Positions 53,575 to 63,008 of a DNA stretch of 64,000 nucleotides are shown one piece after another. The stretch spans positions 1 to 64,000 of the forward strand of contig CAXXNZ010000027.1 in NCBI GenBank assembly GCA_963676075.2, written 5' to 3'. The position numbers and the translations under genes are program-made. Within the stretch, counting starts at the first letter, position 1. Each line of letters starts with the position of its first letter. This stretch comes from JAHJQZ01 sp963676075. GTDB taxonomy: Bacteria; Pseudomonadota; Alphaproteobacteria; Rhizobiales; Devosiaceae. The notes below the pieces were generated by a model that saw only the letters and a program-made list of their open reading frames with translations, was not told the DNA's origin and did no database searches.

Positions 53575-54966
53575 TTACACTGCTGCCTTCGTCGGGTCGC
53601 CGAACAGGCCCCAGCGCAGCGACTTTGCTCTGGCATTCTGCATCAGTACGATCGTCGTCAGCCCGAGCAGCAGCAGGTCAGAGCCGGGAGACGCCCACCA
53701 GATGGCGGTGTCGCCGAACCCCAGGGCCAGGGCAAAAACCAGTGGGATGTAGAACAGGTAGGGCTTGGTGAGTCCCAGAATGGCTGCCCGTCCGGCATCG
53801 CCGATTGCCTGAAAATGCACGCCAACCAGCAAAAGCGGGCCGGAGATGACGAACAATGCCAGCATCATCGGCATGATGCGCGCGACCTCGGCAATCACCG
53901 CACCGTCGGCAACGAACAGCCCGCCGATCTGGGGGGCGAACACCAGCGCCAATGCCTCGACGCCGATGCAGAACACCAGCGCCGACAGAGCCGCGAAACG
54001 GAAGCTGTCACCGACACGGTGCCACAGTCCGGCGCCGTGATTGTTGCCGGTGATGGTCTGCATCGCCTGCCCGAGCCCCATCAGTGGCAGGAAGGTGAAG
54101 GTGGTGACGCGGGTGATGATGCCATAGGCCGAAACGGTGGTGGCGTAATCGGCGCTGCGGGCAATCTGCAGCGCCGCAAGGATCGCCGTCGAGGCAAGGG
54201 CCGCGCCGACGAAGTTGAGGCTCTGCGGGGCGCCGAGAGCGAGAATGGAGCGCCAGGACGATGCGGTGATGTGCCTGAAGACGGCGATCGGCTTGAGCAC
54301 CGTATCGCTGCGGATACGGAAGGCGACGATAAGCCCCAAAGCCAGGGCCTGTGCCATCACTGTGCCCCAGGCGGAGCCGGCGACGCCCATGTGCAGCACG
54401 GCGATGAGCAGGTAGTTGAAGCCGATGTTGCTCACGGACACCAGAAGGCTCAGTGCCGCCATGGTGCCGACATGACCTTCGTTGCGCAACGCATCGACAT
54501 TGACGCCGAGCACGAACATCAACGGTGATGTCAGCATCAGGATGCCAAGATAGGTCGAGGACATAGCCGCGAGGTCCGCGTCGCCGCCGGCGGCCAGGAG
54601 CACCGCCGGGCCGCCGAACGCCAGGAACATCAGCGCCAGCGTCAGCCCGACGACGACGGCGAGCCAATGGGCGCTGGCATAGACGGCGCTGGCCTCTTCA
54701 AGACGGCCACCGCCAAGCAGACGCGCCAACAAGCTCGACATGCCGGTCGCCACCAGGTTCGACAGGGCGACGATCAGCATGAAGAGCGGGAAAATTAGCG
54801 TGACGGCGGCCAGCGCTTCGGGGCCAACAAAATGCCCGAGAAACAGGGCGTCGGCGACGTTGAGAAAGCCGTTCATGCCCATCACGAAGATGATGGGCAA
54901 GGCTGTGCGGGCGAAGATGACGGGCATGGCGCCGTCAAGGAAACTGTTGCGAGACTGAGCGGGCAT
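53575..54966 (-). CDS. MATE-family multidrug/metabolite exporter
   Basis: 463-residue inner-membrane protein with about twelve helices in two homologous halves, e.g. ALPIIFVMGMNGFLNVADALFLG and GAPQSLNFVGAALASTAILAAL. Expected to expel cationic compounds in exchange for Na+ or H+. ATG at 54966 chosen because the conserved N-terminal cytoplasmic segment begins there; the Shine-Dalgarno is weak and an ATG at 55014 is possible. Single gene between the AGE isomerase and ppdK. Confidence 0.92.
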   Translation of the reverse strand: MPAQSRNSFLDGAMPVIFARTALPIIFVMGMNGFLNVADALFLGHFVGPEALAAVTLIFPLFMLIVALSNLVATGMSSLLARLLGGGRLEEASAVYASAHWLAVVVGLTLALMFLAFGGPAVLLAAGGDADLAAMSSTYLGILMLTSPLMFVLGVNVDALRNEGHVGTMAALSLLVSVSNIGFNYLLIAVLHMGVAGSAWGTVMAQALALGLIVAFRIRSDTVLKPIAVFRHITASSWRSILALGAPQSLNFVGAALASTAILAALQIARSADYATTVSAYGIITRVTTFTFLPLMGLGQAMQTITGNNHGAGLWHRVGDSFRFAALSALVFCIGVEALALVFAPQIGGLFVADGAVIAEVARIMPMMLALFVISGPLLLVGVHFQAIGDAGRAAILGLTKPYLFYIPLVFALALGFGDTAIWWASPGSDLLLLGLTTIVLMQNARAKSLRWGLFGDPTKAAV

Positions 54967-55038
54967 TGCTCTGCAATCCTGGTTCACGGTCTCGACGATG
55001 GATGGGGCCCGCATTGCCACCTGCGCGAGACGCGGAGG

Positions 55039-55243
55039 GATGACAGATCTGAGACTACTCGAACAGAATTTCACCGGGACGGTTGACCGTCAGCGGGCGG
55101 CAGGCATCTGCGACCGGAGCGGCATGTATCGATCGACCGGCTTCGCCGTCAAGGCTGTCACAGTGCGACATCTGCGTCGGAAGCAGGAACCGCAACGCCA
55201 AAGCAAGCCCATTCGGCTTACGCGGGAGGATGGCACGGACATG
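55039..55243. other. Short gap upstream of the MATE gene
   Basis: Overlapping frames on both strands have no recognisable product. It separates the MATE promoter region from the ppdK terminator. Nothing else is visible. Confidence 0.45.
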
Positions 55244-55279
55244 CAAAAACCCCTGCCGAGCGCCAGGCGCCGGCAGGGG
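55244..55279 (-). terminator. Rho-independent terminator of ppdK
   Basis: On the minus strand, CCCCTGCCG (complement of 55271-55279) pairs with CGGCAGGGG (complement of 55250-55258) around a 12-base loop, followed directly by a run of T (complement of AAAAA at 55245-55249). It lies about 70 bases after the ppdK stop. Confidence 0.88.
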
Positions 55280-55347
55280 CAAGTTTTGTCTTGCTCATCG
55301 AGGAGATGGCGCCCCGGCCGCAGCCGGAACGCCTTGCTTGTAAAAGC

Positions 55348-58101
55348 TTAGGCAGAAGCCATCGCGGCAGCGGCCTTGGTCGAGCCTTCACGCAGCTTGG
55401 ACTGCGCGGCGGCCAGACGGGCGATCGGCACGCGCGGTGCCGAGCAGGACGCATAGGTCAGGCCGATCGAGTCGACGAACTCGATGGAAGCCGGGTGGCC
55501 GCCATGCTCGCCGCAGATACCGATCTTGATGCCGTCCTTGGCAGCGCGGGCCTGCTTGACGGCGATATCCATCAGCTTGCCAACACCGGACTGGTCCAGA
55601 GCCTCGAACGGGTTGTCCGTGAGCACGCCCTTTTCGATGTAGAGCGGCAGGAACTTGTTCTCGGCGTCTTCACGCGAATACGAGAAGCCGGCCTGGGTGA
55701 GGTCGTTGGTACCGAACGAGAAGAACTCGGAGATCTCGGCCAGTTCGTCGGACTTCAGGCAGGCGCGGACGACTTCGAGCATCGAACCGAACTTGAAGGT
55801 CAGCTTGACGCCGTAGGTACCTTCGATCTCGGCCTGGAGCGTATCGACCATGGCCTTGATGAACTCGAGTTCCTTCTTCTCGCCAACCTGCGGGACCATG
55901 ATCTCGGGGTGAACCTCGATGCCTTCCTTCTGGCATTCGGCGGTCGCCTCGAGGATGCCGCGGATCTGCATTTCGTAGATTTCCGGATGCGAGATACCGA
56001 GGCGGACGCCACGGTGACCGAGCATCGGGTTCACTTCGTGCAGGTTGCGGACCATCTTGAGCACGGTCTCTTTGCGCTTCACGGCGGCATCGACGGTCTG
56101 CGGGGCAGCAAGGGCCGCCACGTTCGGCGCTGCGTCATGGAGCACTTCCATGCCGGAAAGCGTATCACGCAGATGCTCGAGCTTGTCGATTTCGTCCATC
56201 AGCTGGAACTCGGCCGGCAGGAATTCGTGCATCGGCGGGTCGAGCAGACGGATGGTCACCGGGAACGGCGACATCGCCTTGAAGATGCCCTTGAAGTCTT
56301 CGCGCTGCATCGGCAGCAGCTTGTTGAGGGCAGCCTTGCGCTCTTCAGGCGTCTCGGAGACGATCATGTCGACCACGACCGGCAGACGCTCCTTGGCGTT
56401 GAACATGCGCTCGGTACGGCACAGGCCGATACCGACGGCACCGTAGCCGCGGGCCTTCTGGGCGTCGGGCGGGGTGTCGGCGTTGGCGAAGATCTTGAGA
56501 CGGGCTTCGGCGTCGGCCCAGGAAAGCAGGGTCGACAGCTCGTCGGTGAACTTGGCGTCGATCATCGGCACTTCGCCGAGATAGACTTCACCGGTCGTGC
56601 CGTTGATGGTGATGGTGTCACCTTCTTCGATCACGTGCGAGCCAATGACGGCAACGCGCTTCTGCACGTTGACTTCGATGCCTTCGGCACCGGCGACGCA
56701 GGCCTTGCCCATGCCGCGGGCAACCACGGCAGCGTGCGAGGTCTTGCCACCGCGAGAGGTCAGGATGCCCTCGGAAGCGAAGAAGCCGTGAATGTCTTCC
56801 GGCTTGGTTTCTTCACGAACCAGGATGACCTTCTTGCCTTCGCCGCGGCCGAGCTGAGCAGCACGGTCGGCGTCGAACACCGCGATACCGACGGCGGCGC
56901 CAGGAGAGGCCGGAAGGCCCTTGGCAACCGGCTTGGCACCGGACTTCGGATCGATCTGCGGGAACAGGAGCTGTTCGAGCGATTCAGGTGCAACGCGCAT
57001 CAGGGCGTCGCCCTTGGTCAGAAGGCCTTCGCCTTCCATTTCGACCGAGGTGCGGACCGTGGCGGCGGCATTCATCTTGCCGTTGCGGGTCTGCAGGCAG
57101 TACAGGGTGCCCTTCTCGATGGTGAACTCGAAGTCCTGGACTTCCTTGTAATGCTCTTCGAGCTTGTTGCGCAGGGCAACGAGCTGCTTGAACATCTCGG
57201 GCATTTCCTTGTCCATCTCGTCCACCGGCTTCGGCGTACGGATGCCGGCAACCACGTCTTCGCCCTGGGCGTTGACGAGGTATTCGCCATACAGCTTGTT
57301 CTCGCCGGTATCGGGATAGCGGGTGAACGCCACGCCGGTCGCCGAGTCGTCGCCGAGATTGCCGAAGACCATGGTCTGGACGTTGACGGCCGTACCATTG
57401 GCCATCGCCGGGGTGATCTTGAACTCGCGGCGGTAGTCGACGGCGCGACGGCCCATCCACGAATTGAACACCGCCTTGATGGCGATTTCGAGCTGTTCGA
57501 AGGGATCAGTCGGGAACGGCTTGCCGGTTTCGGCTTCGACCGTGGCCAGGAAGCGCTTGGCGGCTTCTTCAAGGTTCTCGGCGGAAAGACCGACGTCGGC
57601 CTTCACACCGGCGTTGCGCTTGATGTCCTCGAAGTCCTCGTCGAACTTCTCGTCGGCGATGCCGAGCGCGACCTTGCCGAACAGCTGGATGAAACGACGA
57701 TAGGCGTCCCAACCAAAGCGCGGGTTGTCGGACTGTGCGATCAGACCCTTGAGGGTCTCGCCGTTGAGGCCGAGGTTGAGGATGGTGTCCATCATGCCCG
57801 GCATCGACATGGCGGCGCCGGAACGAACCGAGACCAGAAGCGGGTTCTTGGCATCGCCAAAGCCCTTACCGGTCTTTTTCTCGAGGGCGGCGATTTCCTT
57901 GCGGACATCGTCCATTACACCTGCGGGGAGCGCCTTGTTGGATGCGGCGATATATTCGAGGCAGGCGGCCGTGCTGATAACGAATCCCGGAGGAACATTG
58001 AGCCCGATCTGCGTCATCTCGCAGAGGTTGGAGCCCTTGCCACCGAGCAGCATCTTGTTTTTGCCGTCGCCGTTATCGAACGAGTAGACGTGAGTTGTCA
58101 C
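55348..58101 (-). CDS. ppdK: Pyruvate, phosphate dikinase
   Basis: Interconverts pyruvate, ATP and phosphate with phosphoenolpyruvate, AMP and diphosphate. 917 residues: N-terminal ATP-grasp nucleotide domain (LLGGKGSNLCEM; SVRSGAAMSMPGMMDTILNLG), the swivelling phosphohistidine domain (LTSRGGKTSHAAVVARGMGKACVAG, catalytic His in TSHAA), and the C-terminal PEP/pyruvate TIM barrel (GIGLCRTERMF, RGVRLG, SFGTNDLTQ, GICGEHGGHP). GTG start at 58101 has GGGAG six bases upstream; upstream codons in frame lack a site. Codon use is strongly biased, as in highly expressed core genes. Single gene with its own terminator. Confidence 0.98.
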   Translation of the reverse strand: MTTHVYSFDNGDGKNKMLLGGKGSNLCEMTQIGLNVPPGFVISTAACLEYIAASNKALPAGVMDDVRKEIAALEKKTGKGFGDAKNPLLVSVRSGAAMSMPGMMDTILNLGLNGETLKGLIAQSDNPRFGWDAYRRFIQLFGKVALGIADEKFDEDFEDIKRNAGVKADVGLSAENLEEAAKRFLATVEAETGKPFPTDPFEQLEIAIKAVFNSWMGRRAVDYRREFKITPAMANGTAVNVQTMVFGNLGDDSATGVAFTRYPDTGENKLYGEYLVNAQGEDVVAGIRTPKPVDEMDKEMPEMFKQLVALRNKLEEHYKEVQDFEFTIEKGTLYCLQTRNGKMNAAATVRTSVEMEGEGLLTKGDALMRVAPESLEQLLFPQIDPKSGAKPVAKGLPASPGAAVGIAVFDADRAAQLGRGEGKKVILVREETKPEDIHGFFASEGILTSRGGKTSHAAVVARGMGKACVAGAEGIEVNVQKRVAVIGSHVIEEGDTITINGTTGEVYLGEVPMIDAKFTDELSTLLSWADAEARLKIFANADTPPDAQKARGYGAVGIGLCRTERMFNAKERLPVVVDMIVSETPEERKAALNKLLPMQREDFKGIFKAMSPFPVTIRLLDPPMHEFLPAEFQLMDEIDKLEHLRDTLSGMEVLHDAAPNVAALAAPQTVDAAVKRKETVLKMVRNLHEVNPMLGHRGVRLGISHPEIYEMQIRGILEATAECQKEGIEVHPEIMVPQVGEKKELEFIKAMVDTLQAEIEGTYGVKLTFKFGSMLEVVRACLKSDELAEISEFFSFGTNDLTQAGFSYSREDAENKFLPLYIEKGVLTDNPFEALDQSGVGKLMDIAVKQARAAKDGIKIGICGEHGGHPASIEFVDSIGLTYASCSAPRVPIARLAAAQSKLREGSTKAAAAMASA

Positions 58102-58579
58102 AGTTCGCTCCCTTAATTCCTTGATGTTAGCGAAACGTCCGCGCAACCGGATTTAGTGTTGGGGGGGGCCGGTGCGCGTTCGTCGGCATGTAGCGTTGCA
58201 AACTGTGTCGACGCCATGACCTTGATCAAACAGGTTTCGGCGCAACGGACCTAGGCTAAGGGATGCTGCTGATCGCGAATGCAGCGGGGGGAGTTGCCAT
58301 GCGGTTTTAGGCCGGTGTTGGCTTGTTGCTTGTTTTTTCAGCGAAATTTCGGATGATTTCTCCAGGAAATCCGGCCTTTTGTGGCGGAATTCTGTCGCAT
58401 TTTGCGCGAAAAATTAGTTGTGAAAAACGGTCATGTTAGCCATCGCCGCGGTTCGGCACGGCTTTGGGCCGTGCGACATGAGCGCGCGGTCGGATGGAAA
58501 CAGCGATCGGGAGGCGACTCGCACTCCGGATCGGCGGCGGCAATGCCCCTGCCCGCCGGCAAGGATCGGCTATTGGCGT
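58102..58579. other. Gene-free stretch upstream of ppdK and downstream of purU
   Basis: 478 bases with no credible gene. It contains a run of eight G (58161-58168) and an AT-rich block (about 58318-58432), the likely ppdK promoter area. No clear purU terminator hairpin is visible. Confidence 0.5.
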
Positions 58580-59422
58580 TTACTCGAACACCACCGTGCG
58601 CTTGCCGTGCGGCATGACGCGATCCTGAAGGTGCAGCGCAACGGCGCGGGCGAGGACGCGGCGTTCGATGTCCCTGCCCTTTCTCACCATGTCCTCGGGT
58701 GTGTCGCGGTGCGTCACCTGCTCGACGTCCTGAGCGATGATCGGACCCTCGTCGAGATCGGCGGTGACGTAGTGCGCCGTGGCGCCGATCATCTTGACGC
58801 CGCGCTCATAGGCCTGGTGATAGGGCTTGGCGCCCTTGAAGCCCGGCAAGAACGAGTGGTGGATGTTGATGCAGCGGCCCGACAGGAACCCTGCCAGATC
58901 CTCGCTGAGGATCTGCATGTAGCGGGCAAGCACGACGAGCTCGGCGCCGGTCTCGGTGATGATTTTCTTGATCTCGGCTTCCTGGGCCGGTTTGGTCTCT
59001 TTGGTCACCGGCAAATAGTAATAGGGCACGTCCTCGCCGAGCGTCAGGTTGAGCGACGACGCGGGATGGTTGGAGACGATGCCGACGCAATCCATGTTCA
59101 GCTCGCCGATGCGATTGCGGTACATCAGGTCGGCAAGGCAATGGTCGAACTTTGAGACCATCAGCAGCACTTTGCGCGGCTGGTCAGCCGGACGCAGCGT
59201 CCACTCCATGCCGAAGGCCTCGACGTGCTTCACGAAGTCGACCTTGAAGGCATCGACATCACCGGGCAGCGCGAAGCCGATGCGCATGAAGAACATGCCT
59301 GTCTGAAGATCATCGAACTGCTGGGCGTCGGCGATGTCGCCGCCATGGCGCGCCAGTTCGGTTGCCACTGCCGCCACGATGCCGGGGCGATTGCAACATT
59401 TGACGGTCAGGATCCAGTGCAT
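58580..59422 (-). CDS. purU: Formyltetrahydrofolate deformylase
   Basis: Hydrolyses 10-formyltetrahydrofolate to formate and tetrahydrofolate, balancing one-carbon pools. 280 residues: N-terminal ACT regulatory domain (LTVKCCNRPGIVAAVATELARHGGDI) and a C-terminal formyl-transferase fold with the catalytic Asn-His-Asp set in CINIHHSFLPGFKGAKPYHQAYERG and ATAHYVTADLDEGPII. Single gene; starts at ATG 59422. Confidence 0.97.
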   Translation of the reverse strand: MHWILTVKCCNRPGIVAAVATELARHGGDIADAQQFDDLQTGMFFMRIGFALPGDVDAFKVDFVKHVEAFGMEWTLRPADQPRKVLLMVSKFDHCLADLMYRNRIGELNMDCVGIVSNHPASSLNLTLGEDVPYYYLPVTKETKPAQEAEIKKIITETGAELVVLARYMQILSEDLAGFLSGRCINIHHSFLPGFKGAKPYHQAYERGVKMIGATAHYVTADLDEGPIIAQDVEQVTHRDTPEDMVRKGRDIERRVLARAVALHLQDRVMPHGKRTVVFE

Positions 59423-59641
59423 CGGTCAAACTCTCTGCTCAAGACGTGTCATGGAGCGGCGCGCTTTGCGCACCACTGCCAGCGGCGGACAGAGCGATAT
59501 GCCCCGGCAGGACGCAGGATGCAATGTCCGATTGATTTGCTGGATGACCTCACCGTGCCGAAACCGGCGGACGTTTGCGGAAGGGCCGAGGTCAATACGC
59601 CCCCCATAACGATTTTCTGGCGCCAGCATCGCTACCGTTGC

Positions 59642-59670
59642 TTGCCACGCCCGCGCCGATCTGCTATCCG
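59642..59670 (+). promoter_or_regulatory. Sigma-70-type promoter of tRNA-Glu(CTC)
   Basis: TTGCCA (59642-59647), a 17-base spacer and TATCCG (59665-59670), 17 bases before the tRNA. Same geometry as the promoter of the other tRNA-Glu gene. Confidence 0.6.
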
Positions 59671-59686
59671 CAGCGAACCAACGGCT

Positions 59687-59761
59687 GCGCCCATCGTCTA
59701 GCGGTCAGGACGGCGCCCTCTCACGGCGCAAACAGGGGTTCGATTCCCCTTGGGCGTACCA
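59687..59761 (+). tRNA. tRNA-Glu (anticodon CTC)
   Basis: 75 bases with encoded CCA and the same acceptor (GCGCCCA/TGGGCGT), anticodon stem and T-arm as the copy at 2421-2495. Loop CTCTCAC gives anticodon CTC at 59720-59722. It differs from the first copy only at D-loop and anticodon positions. Confidence 0.97.
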
Positions 59762-59909
59762 ATCTTTTCAATGACATTTCGGGTGTGTGGATTTGACCGT
59801 CAGATGTCGGTCAAATGTCCGCGAGCGCGTTCAAGTGCACTGCGGCGGACACCGACAGCCGCATGTCCGACCGATCCGGCGTCTGCCTCACAGCTGCTGG
59901 GTGAACGCC

Positions 59910-59947
59910 AACGGCGCTCCGGTCGCGATTAGCGCCGGAACGCCGTT
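59910..59947 (-). terminator. Strong stem-loop after the garR/glxR-like gene
   Basis: AACGGCGCTCCGG (59910-59922) pairs with CCGGAACGCCGTT (59935-59947) over 13 positions, one of them a G-U pair, with a 12-base loop. It ends three bases after the stop of the minus-strand operon. There is no T run, so termination may be weak or the stem may protect the mRNA 3' end. Confidence 0.5.
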
Positions 59948-59949
59948 TC

Positions 59950-60831
59950 TCACGCCACGTCGTGATCGGCCATCAGTTCGAGCGCCTTGACCAGGGCGGA
60001 GTGATCCCAGCCCGAACCGCCATGGGCCGCACAGGCGTTGAACAGTTCCTGCGCCGTCGCCGTGTTCGGAAGGCTCATCTGCATCGCACGAGCACTGGAA
60101 AGGGCGAGATTCAGATCCTTCTGGTGCAGTTCGATCCTGAAGCCCGGATCGAAGGTGCGGTCGATCATGCGCTTGCCGTGGATCTCGAGGATCTTCGAGC
60201 TGGCGAACCCGCCCATCAGCGCCTCGCGGACCTTGGCCGGATCGGCGCCGGCCTTGGAGGCGAACAGCAGTGCTTCACCCACTGCCTCGATGTTCAGGGC
60301 AACGATGATCTGGTTGGCGACCTTGCAGGTCTGGCCGTCGCCATTGCCACCCACCAGCGTGATGTTCTTGCCCATCAGCTCGAACAGCGGCTTGGCCGTG
60401 GCAAAACCCTTTTCGGTGCCACCGCACATGATGGTCAGCGACGCGGCCTTGGCGCCGACTTCACCGCCCGACACCGGGGCATCGACATATTCGCAGCCGA
60501 GTTCGTTGATCTTTTTGGCGAAGACCTTGGTCTCGACGGGCGAGATCGAGCTCATGTCGATCACCGTCTTGCCGGCGCTCAACCCTTCGGCAACCCCGTT
60601 CTCGCCGAACAGCACCGCCTGAACATGCGGGGTGTCGGGCACCATGATGATGATGATCTCACTGGCCTCGGCAACTTCTTTCGAGTTCGCCGCAGTCTTG
60701 GCGCCCTTGTCGATCACGGACTGCGCAACGCCGGTCACGTCATAGGCCAGCAGTTCGTGGCCGGCATCGATCAGATGACCCGCCATCGGCGCGCCCATGA
60801 TCCCCGTGCCAATAAAACCGATCTTGCTCAT
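59950..60831 (-). CDS. garR: 2-hydroxy-3-oxopropionate (tartronate semialdehyde) reductase-like
   Basis: 293-residue beta-hydroxyacid dehydrogenase. N-terminal Rossmann motif KIGFIGTGIMGAPMAGHL, substrate-binding VDAPVSGGEVGAKAASLTIMCGG, catalytic Lys in GNGDGQTCKVANQIIVALN. Expected to reduce tartronate semialdehyde to D-glycerate with NAD(P)H. The call over other family members (3-hydroxyisobutyrate dehydrogenase) rests on the hydroxypyruvate isomerase gene in the same operon. Last gene of the operon; could also be named glxR. Confidence 0.9.
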   Translation of the reverse strand: MSKIGFIGTGIMGAPMAGHLIDAGHELLAYDVTGVAQSVIDKGAKTAANSKEVAEASEIIIIMVPDTPHVQAVLFGENGVAEGLSAGKTVIDMSSISPVETKVFAKKINELGCEYVDAPVSGGEVGAKAASLTIMCGGTEKGFATAKPLFELMGKNITLVGGNGDGQTCKVANQIIVALNIEAVGEALLFASKAGADPAKVREALMGGFASSKILEIHGKRMIDRTFDPGFRIELHQKDLNLALSSARAMQMSLPNTATAQELFNACAAHGGSGWDHSALVKALELMADHDVA

Positions 60832-60854
60832 CTTTTTGTCTCCTAATCCTACTG

Positions 60855-62963
60855 TCAGGCCAGTTCCGCCACCAGCGCGTCGCGCGGCGGCACCGTGAAC
60901 CGTGATCCGTCAAAACCGGCGCCGTCATTGGCCCATGCCAAACCGACGACCGAGCGACCCATACCGCTACCGAACTGGATCGTGCCCGTCGCGACCTCGC
61001 GCGTGGGATTGAGGATCCAGACAAATGTGTGCTCGTCGCCCTCGTGCACCCGCACCTGCACATGCGCGTTGTCGGCCCTGGTGTGCTGGGTCTTGCCGGT
61101 GAAGGCGAAGCAATCGGCGAAATAGTGCCGCTCGGCTGCGCCCTGCGTGCGGTAATAGGCAACCGAGGGATGCGTGCCGACGATCAAGGTCTTTCCTGCG
61201 CCGTGCTTGTTTTCGGCAACTGCCAAACGTCCGTCGGTAAACTTGCCGCGAAGCGTTGCGCCCGTGAGCGTGTAGGACTGCAGATAGCCGCCGCCCTGCA
61301 AGTCGAGCCCGCCGAGAGCGAAGCGAATACGATCGCCGATGTCGGGCATGAACTCGACTTCGTCCTCCCGAACGCCGAACACGGCATCGAGCCCGTTATT
61401 GGGCTGGACAGTGCCGACCTTGCCGCGATCGCCGAAATAGCCCGGGCAGGCTTCCGAAATCAGCGTGCCACCCTTGGCCACCCAATCGGCGATAATCTTC
61501 GCCTGTGCCGAGGTCAGCATGATCGGATAGGGGAAATAGAGCGCATCGTATTGGTCGATGTCGTCGACATGGACCCAGTCGGCCTGAATGCCATTGTCGA
61601 AGAAACCGCGGTAAGCGCCCCACATGGCAGCGGTATAGGTGTCGTACTTGCCCTCGTAGTTGAGCAGATAGGCCCATTGCTGCGTCTCGGGCACGATGAG
61701 GATGCCGATATCGCCCTTGAGCGGTTTGGCGTCGAACACCGGCTTGTTTTCCGGCGCGTTGGACCATTTGGCCAACTCTGCCGCCATGTCGGACCGCGGA
61801 GTGCGCGAGCCATCCATGCCGTAGGACCCAAAGGCGCCGAACAGCGGTCCGTCGAGCAGCGGACGATAGCGAAGGTTCAACACACCGCGCGCGCCGGCGG
61901 AGAAGGACGTCATGGTCAGTAAACGGATGTCCTCCGGCTCCATGACGCGCGCATCTTCCTTGTCGCGCCCAACGACCTGCGGCTGCATCCACAAGGGACC
62001 GCCGGGCCGTTCGGCATGCCAGAACGGCTTGCCGCGTGCCGCGGCGCGGGTCTGATCGGGACCGAAGAAATTCTGCCACGGCTTGAAGCCACGCCGGCCC
62101 GGCACCCAGGTCAACCCGAAGGTTTCAACCTTTGAGGCTGCCAGCCAGTCATCGGAGCCGCCTGCCGCCATGTTGGAAATGGCGCCGCCGACGCCGTGGG
62201 CGGCAATCATGCAATCGGGGTCGACGGCCCGGATCGTGTCGATCTTGAACTGCATCTGGGCGTAATAGTCGTCGCGCTTGAACGCCAGCCAGTCGAGGTT
62301 CTCCGGATAGGGCGCGGTCATGACCGGCGGTTCGATGTCGTCCCATTCGGCATAGGAGTACCGGTACCAGGCCTTGGCCAGCGTATCGAGGTCGCCATAT
62401 TTGGCCTTCACCCATTCGCGGTACTTCGCCTTGGTCCAGTCCGAGTAATCGACCAGCGGCGAATAATTGCACTCGTTCCAGACATCGTAGCCCCACAGGC
62501 CCGGATGATCCTTGTAGCGGGTGGCGAGCGTGGTCAGGAACTTGCGCACCTGTTCCCGCACGTCAGGGCAATTGAGGGTCAACGCCCCTGCCCCGCCGCC
62601 GTTGTGTGCGAACCCGCCCGTCGCCGCAGAGACACCCATGATCGAAGCGAGCGGCGTTCCGTCGGCCTTGATCTGGCGGGCATGGGCGAATTTGCGAATG
62701 GCCCAATCGGGAACGGTATGGGTCAGCTCGGCAATGACCGTCTTGATGCCGTTCTCGGCTGCCAGATCGAGTTGCCGGTCATAGTCCTCGAAATCGTATT
62801 CGTCCGGCTTGCGCTCGATAGCGCTCCACATGAACCAGTGGCGGAAGACATTGAGACCGTCCTCGGCGGCGATGCGGTAGTCTCGCTCCCAGTCCTCGCG
62901 CGGCGGATTGGACTTGCGGAAATAGACGGCGCCAAAGGGCACCTGCGGACCGGGGCGGGTCAT
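60855..62963 (-). CDS. Glycoside hydrolase family 42 beta-galactosidase-like enzyme
   Basis: 702 residues. Domain 1 is the (beta/alpha)8 barrel with the acid/base Glu164 in YDVWNECNYSP and a likely nucleophile Glu318 in FWHAERPGGP. Domain 2 is the trimerisation domain (DIGILIVPETQQWAYLLN ... YFPYPIMLTSAQAKIIADWVAKGGTLIS), and domain 3 a small beta-sandwich. No signal peptide: cytoplasmic, acting on imported glycosides. Lies between the hyi-like and garR-like genes with gaps of 45 and 23 bases. The sugar is not certain to be galactose. Confidence 0.92.
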   Translation of the reverse strand: MTRPGPQVPFGAVYFRKSNPPREDWERDYRIAAEDGLNVFRHWFMWSAIERKPDEYDFEDYDRQLDLAAENGIKTVIAELTHTVPDWAIRKFAHARQIKADGTPLASIMGVSAATGGFAHNGGGAGALTLNCPDVREQVRKFLTTLATRYKDHPGLWGYDVWNECNYSPLVDYSDWTKAKYREWVKAKYGDLDTLAKAWYRYSYAEWDDIEPPVMTAPYPENLDWLAFKRDDYYAQMQFKIDTIRAVDPDCMIAAHGVGGAISNMAAGGSDDWLAASKVETFGLTWVPGRRGFKPWQNFFGPDQTRAAARGKPFWHAERPGGPLWMQPQVVGRDKEDARVMEPEDIRLLTMTSFSAGARGVLNLRYRPLLDGPLFGAFGSYGMDGSRTPRSDMAAELAKWSNAPENKPVFDAKPLKGDIGILIVPETQQWAYLLNYEGKYDTYTAAMWGAYRGFFDNGIQADWVHVDDIDQYDALYFPYPIMLTSAQAKIIADWVAKGGTLISEACPGYFGDRGKVGTVQPNNGLDAVFGVREDEVEFMPDIGDRIRFALGGLDLQGGGYLQSYTLTGATLRGKFTDGRLAVAENKHGAGKTLIVGTHPSVAYYRTQGAAERHYFADCFAFTGKTQHTRADNAHVQVRVHEGDEHTFVWILNPTREVATGTIQFGSGMGRSVVGLAWANDGAGFDGSRFTVPPRDALVAELA

Positions 62964-63008
62964 GATCGATCAACTTTCGAAATGCGTAAGGCGGCGGGAC
63001 ATCGGCGG

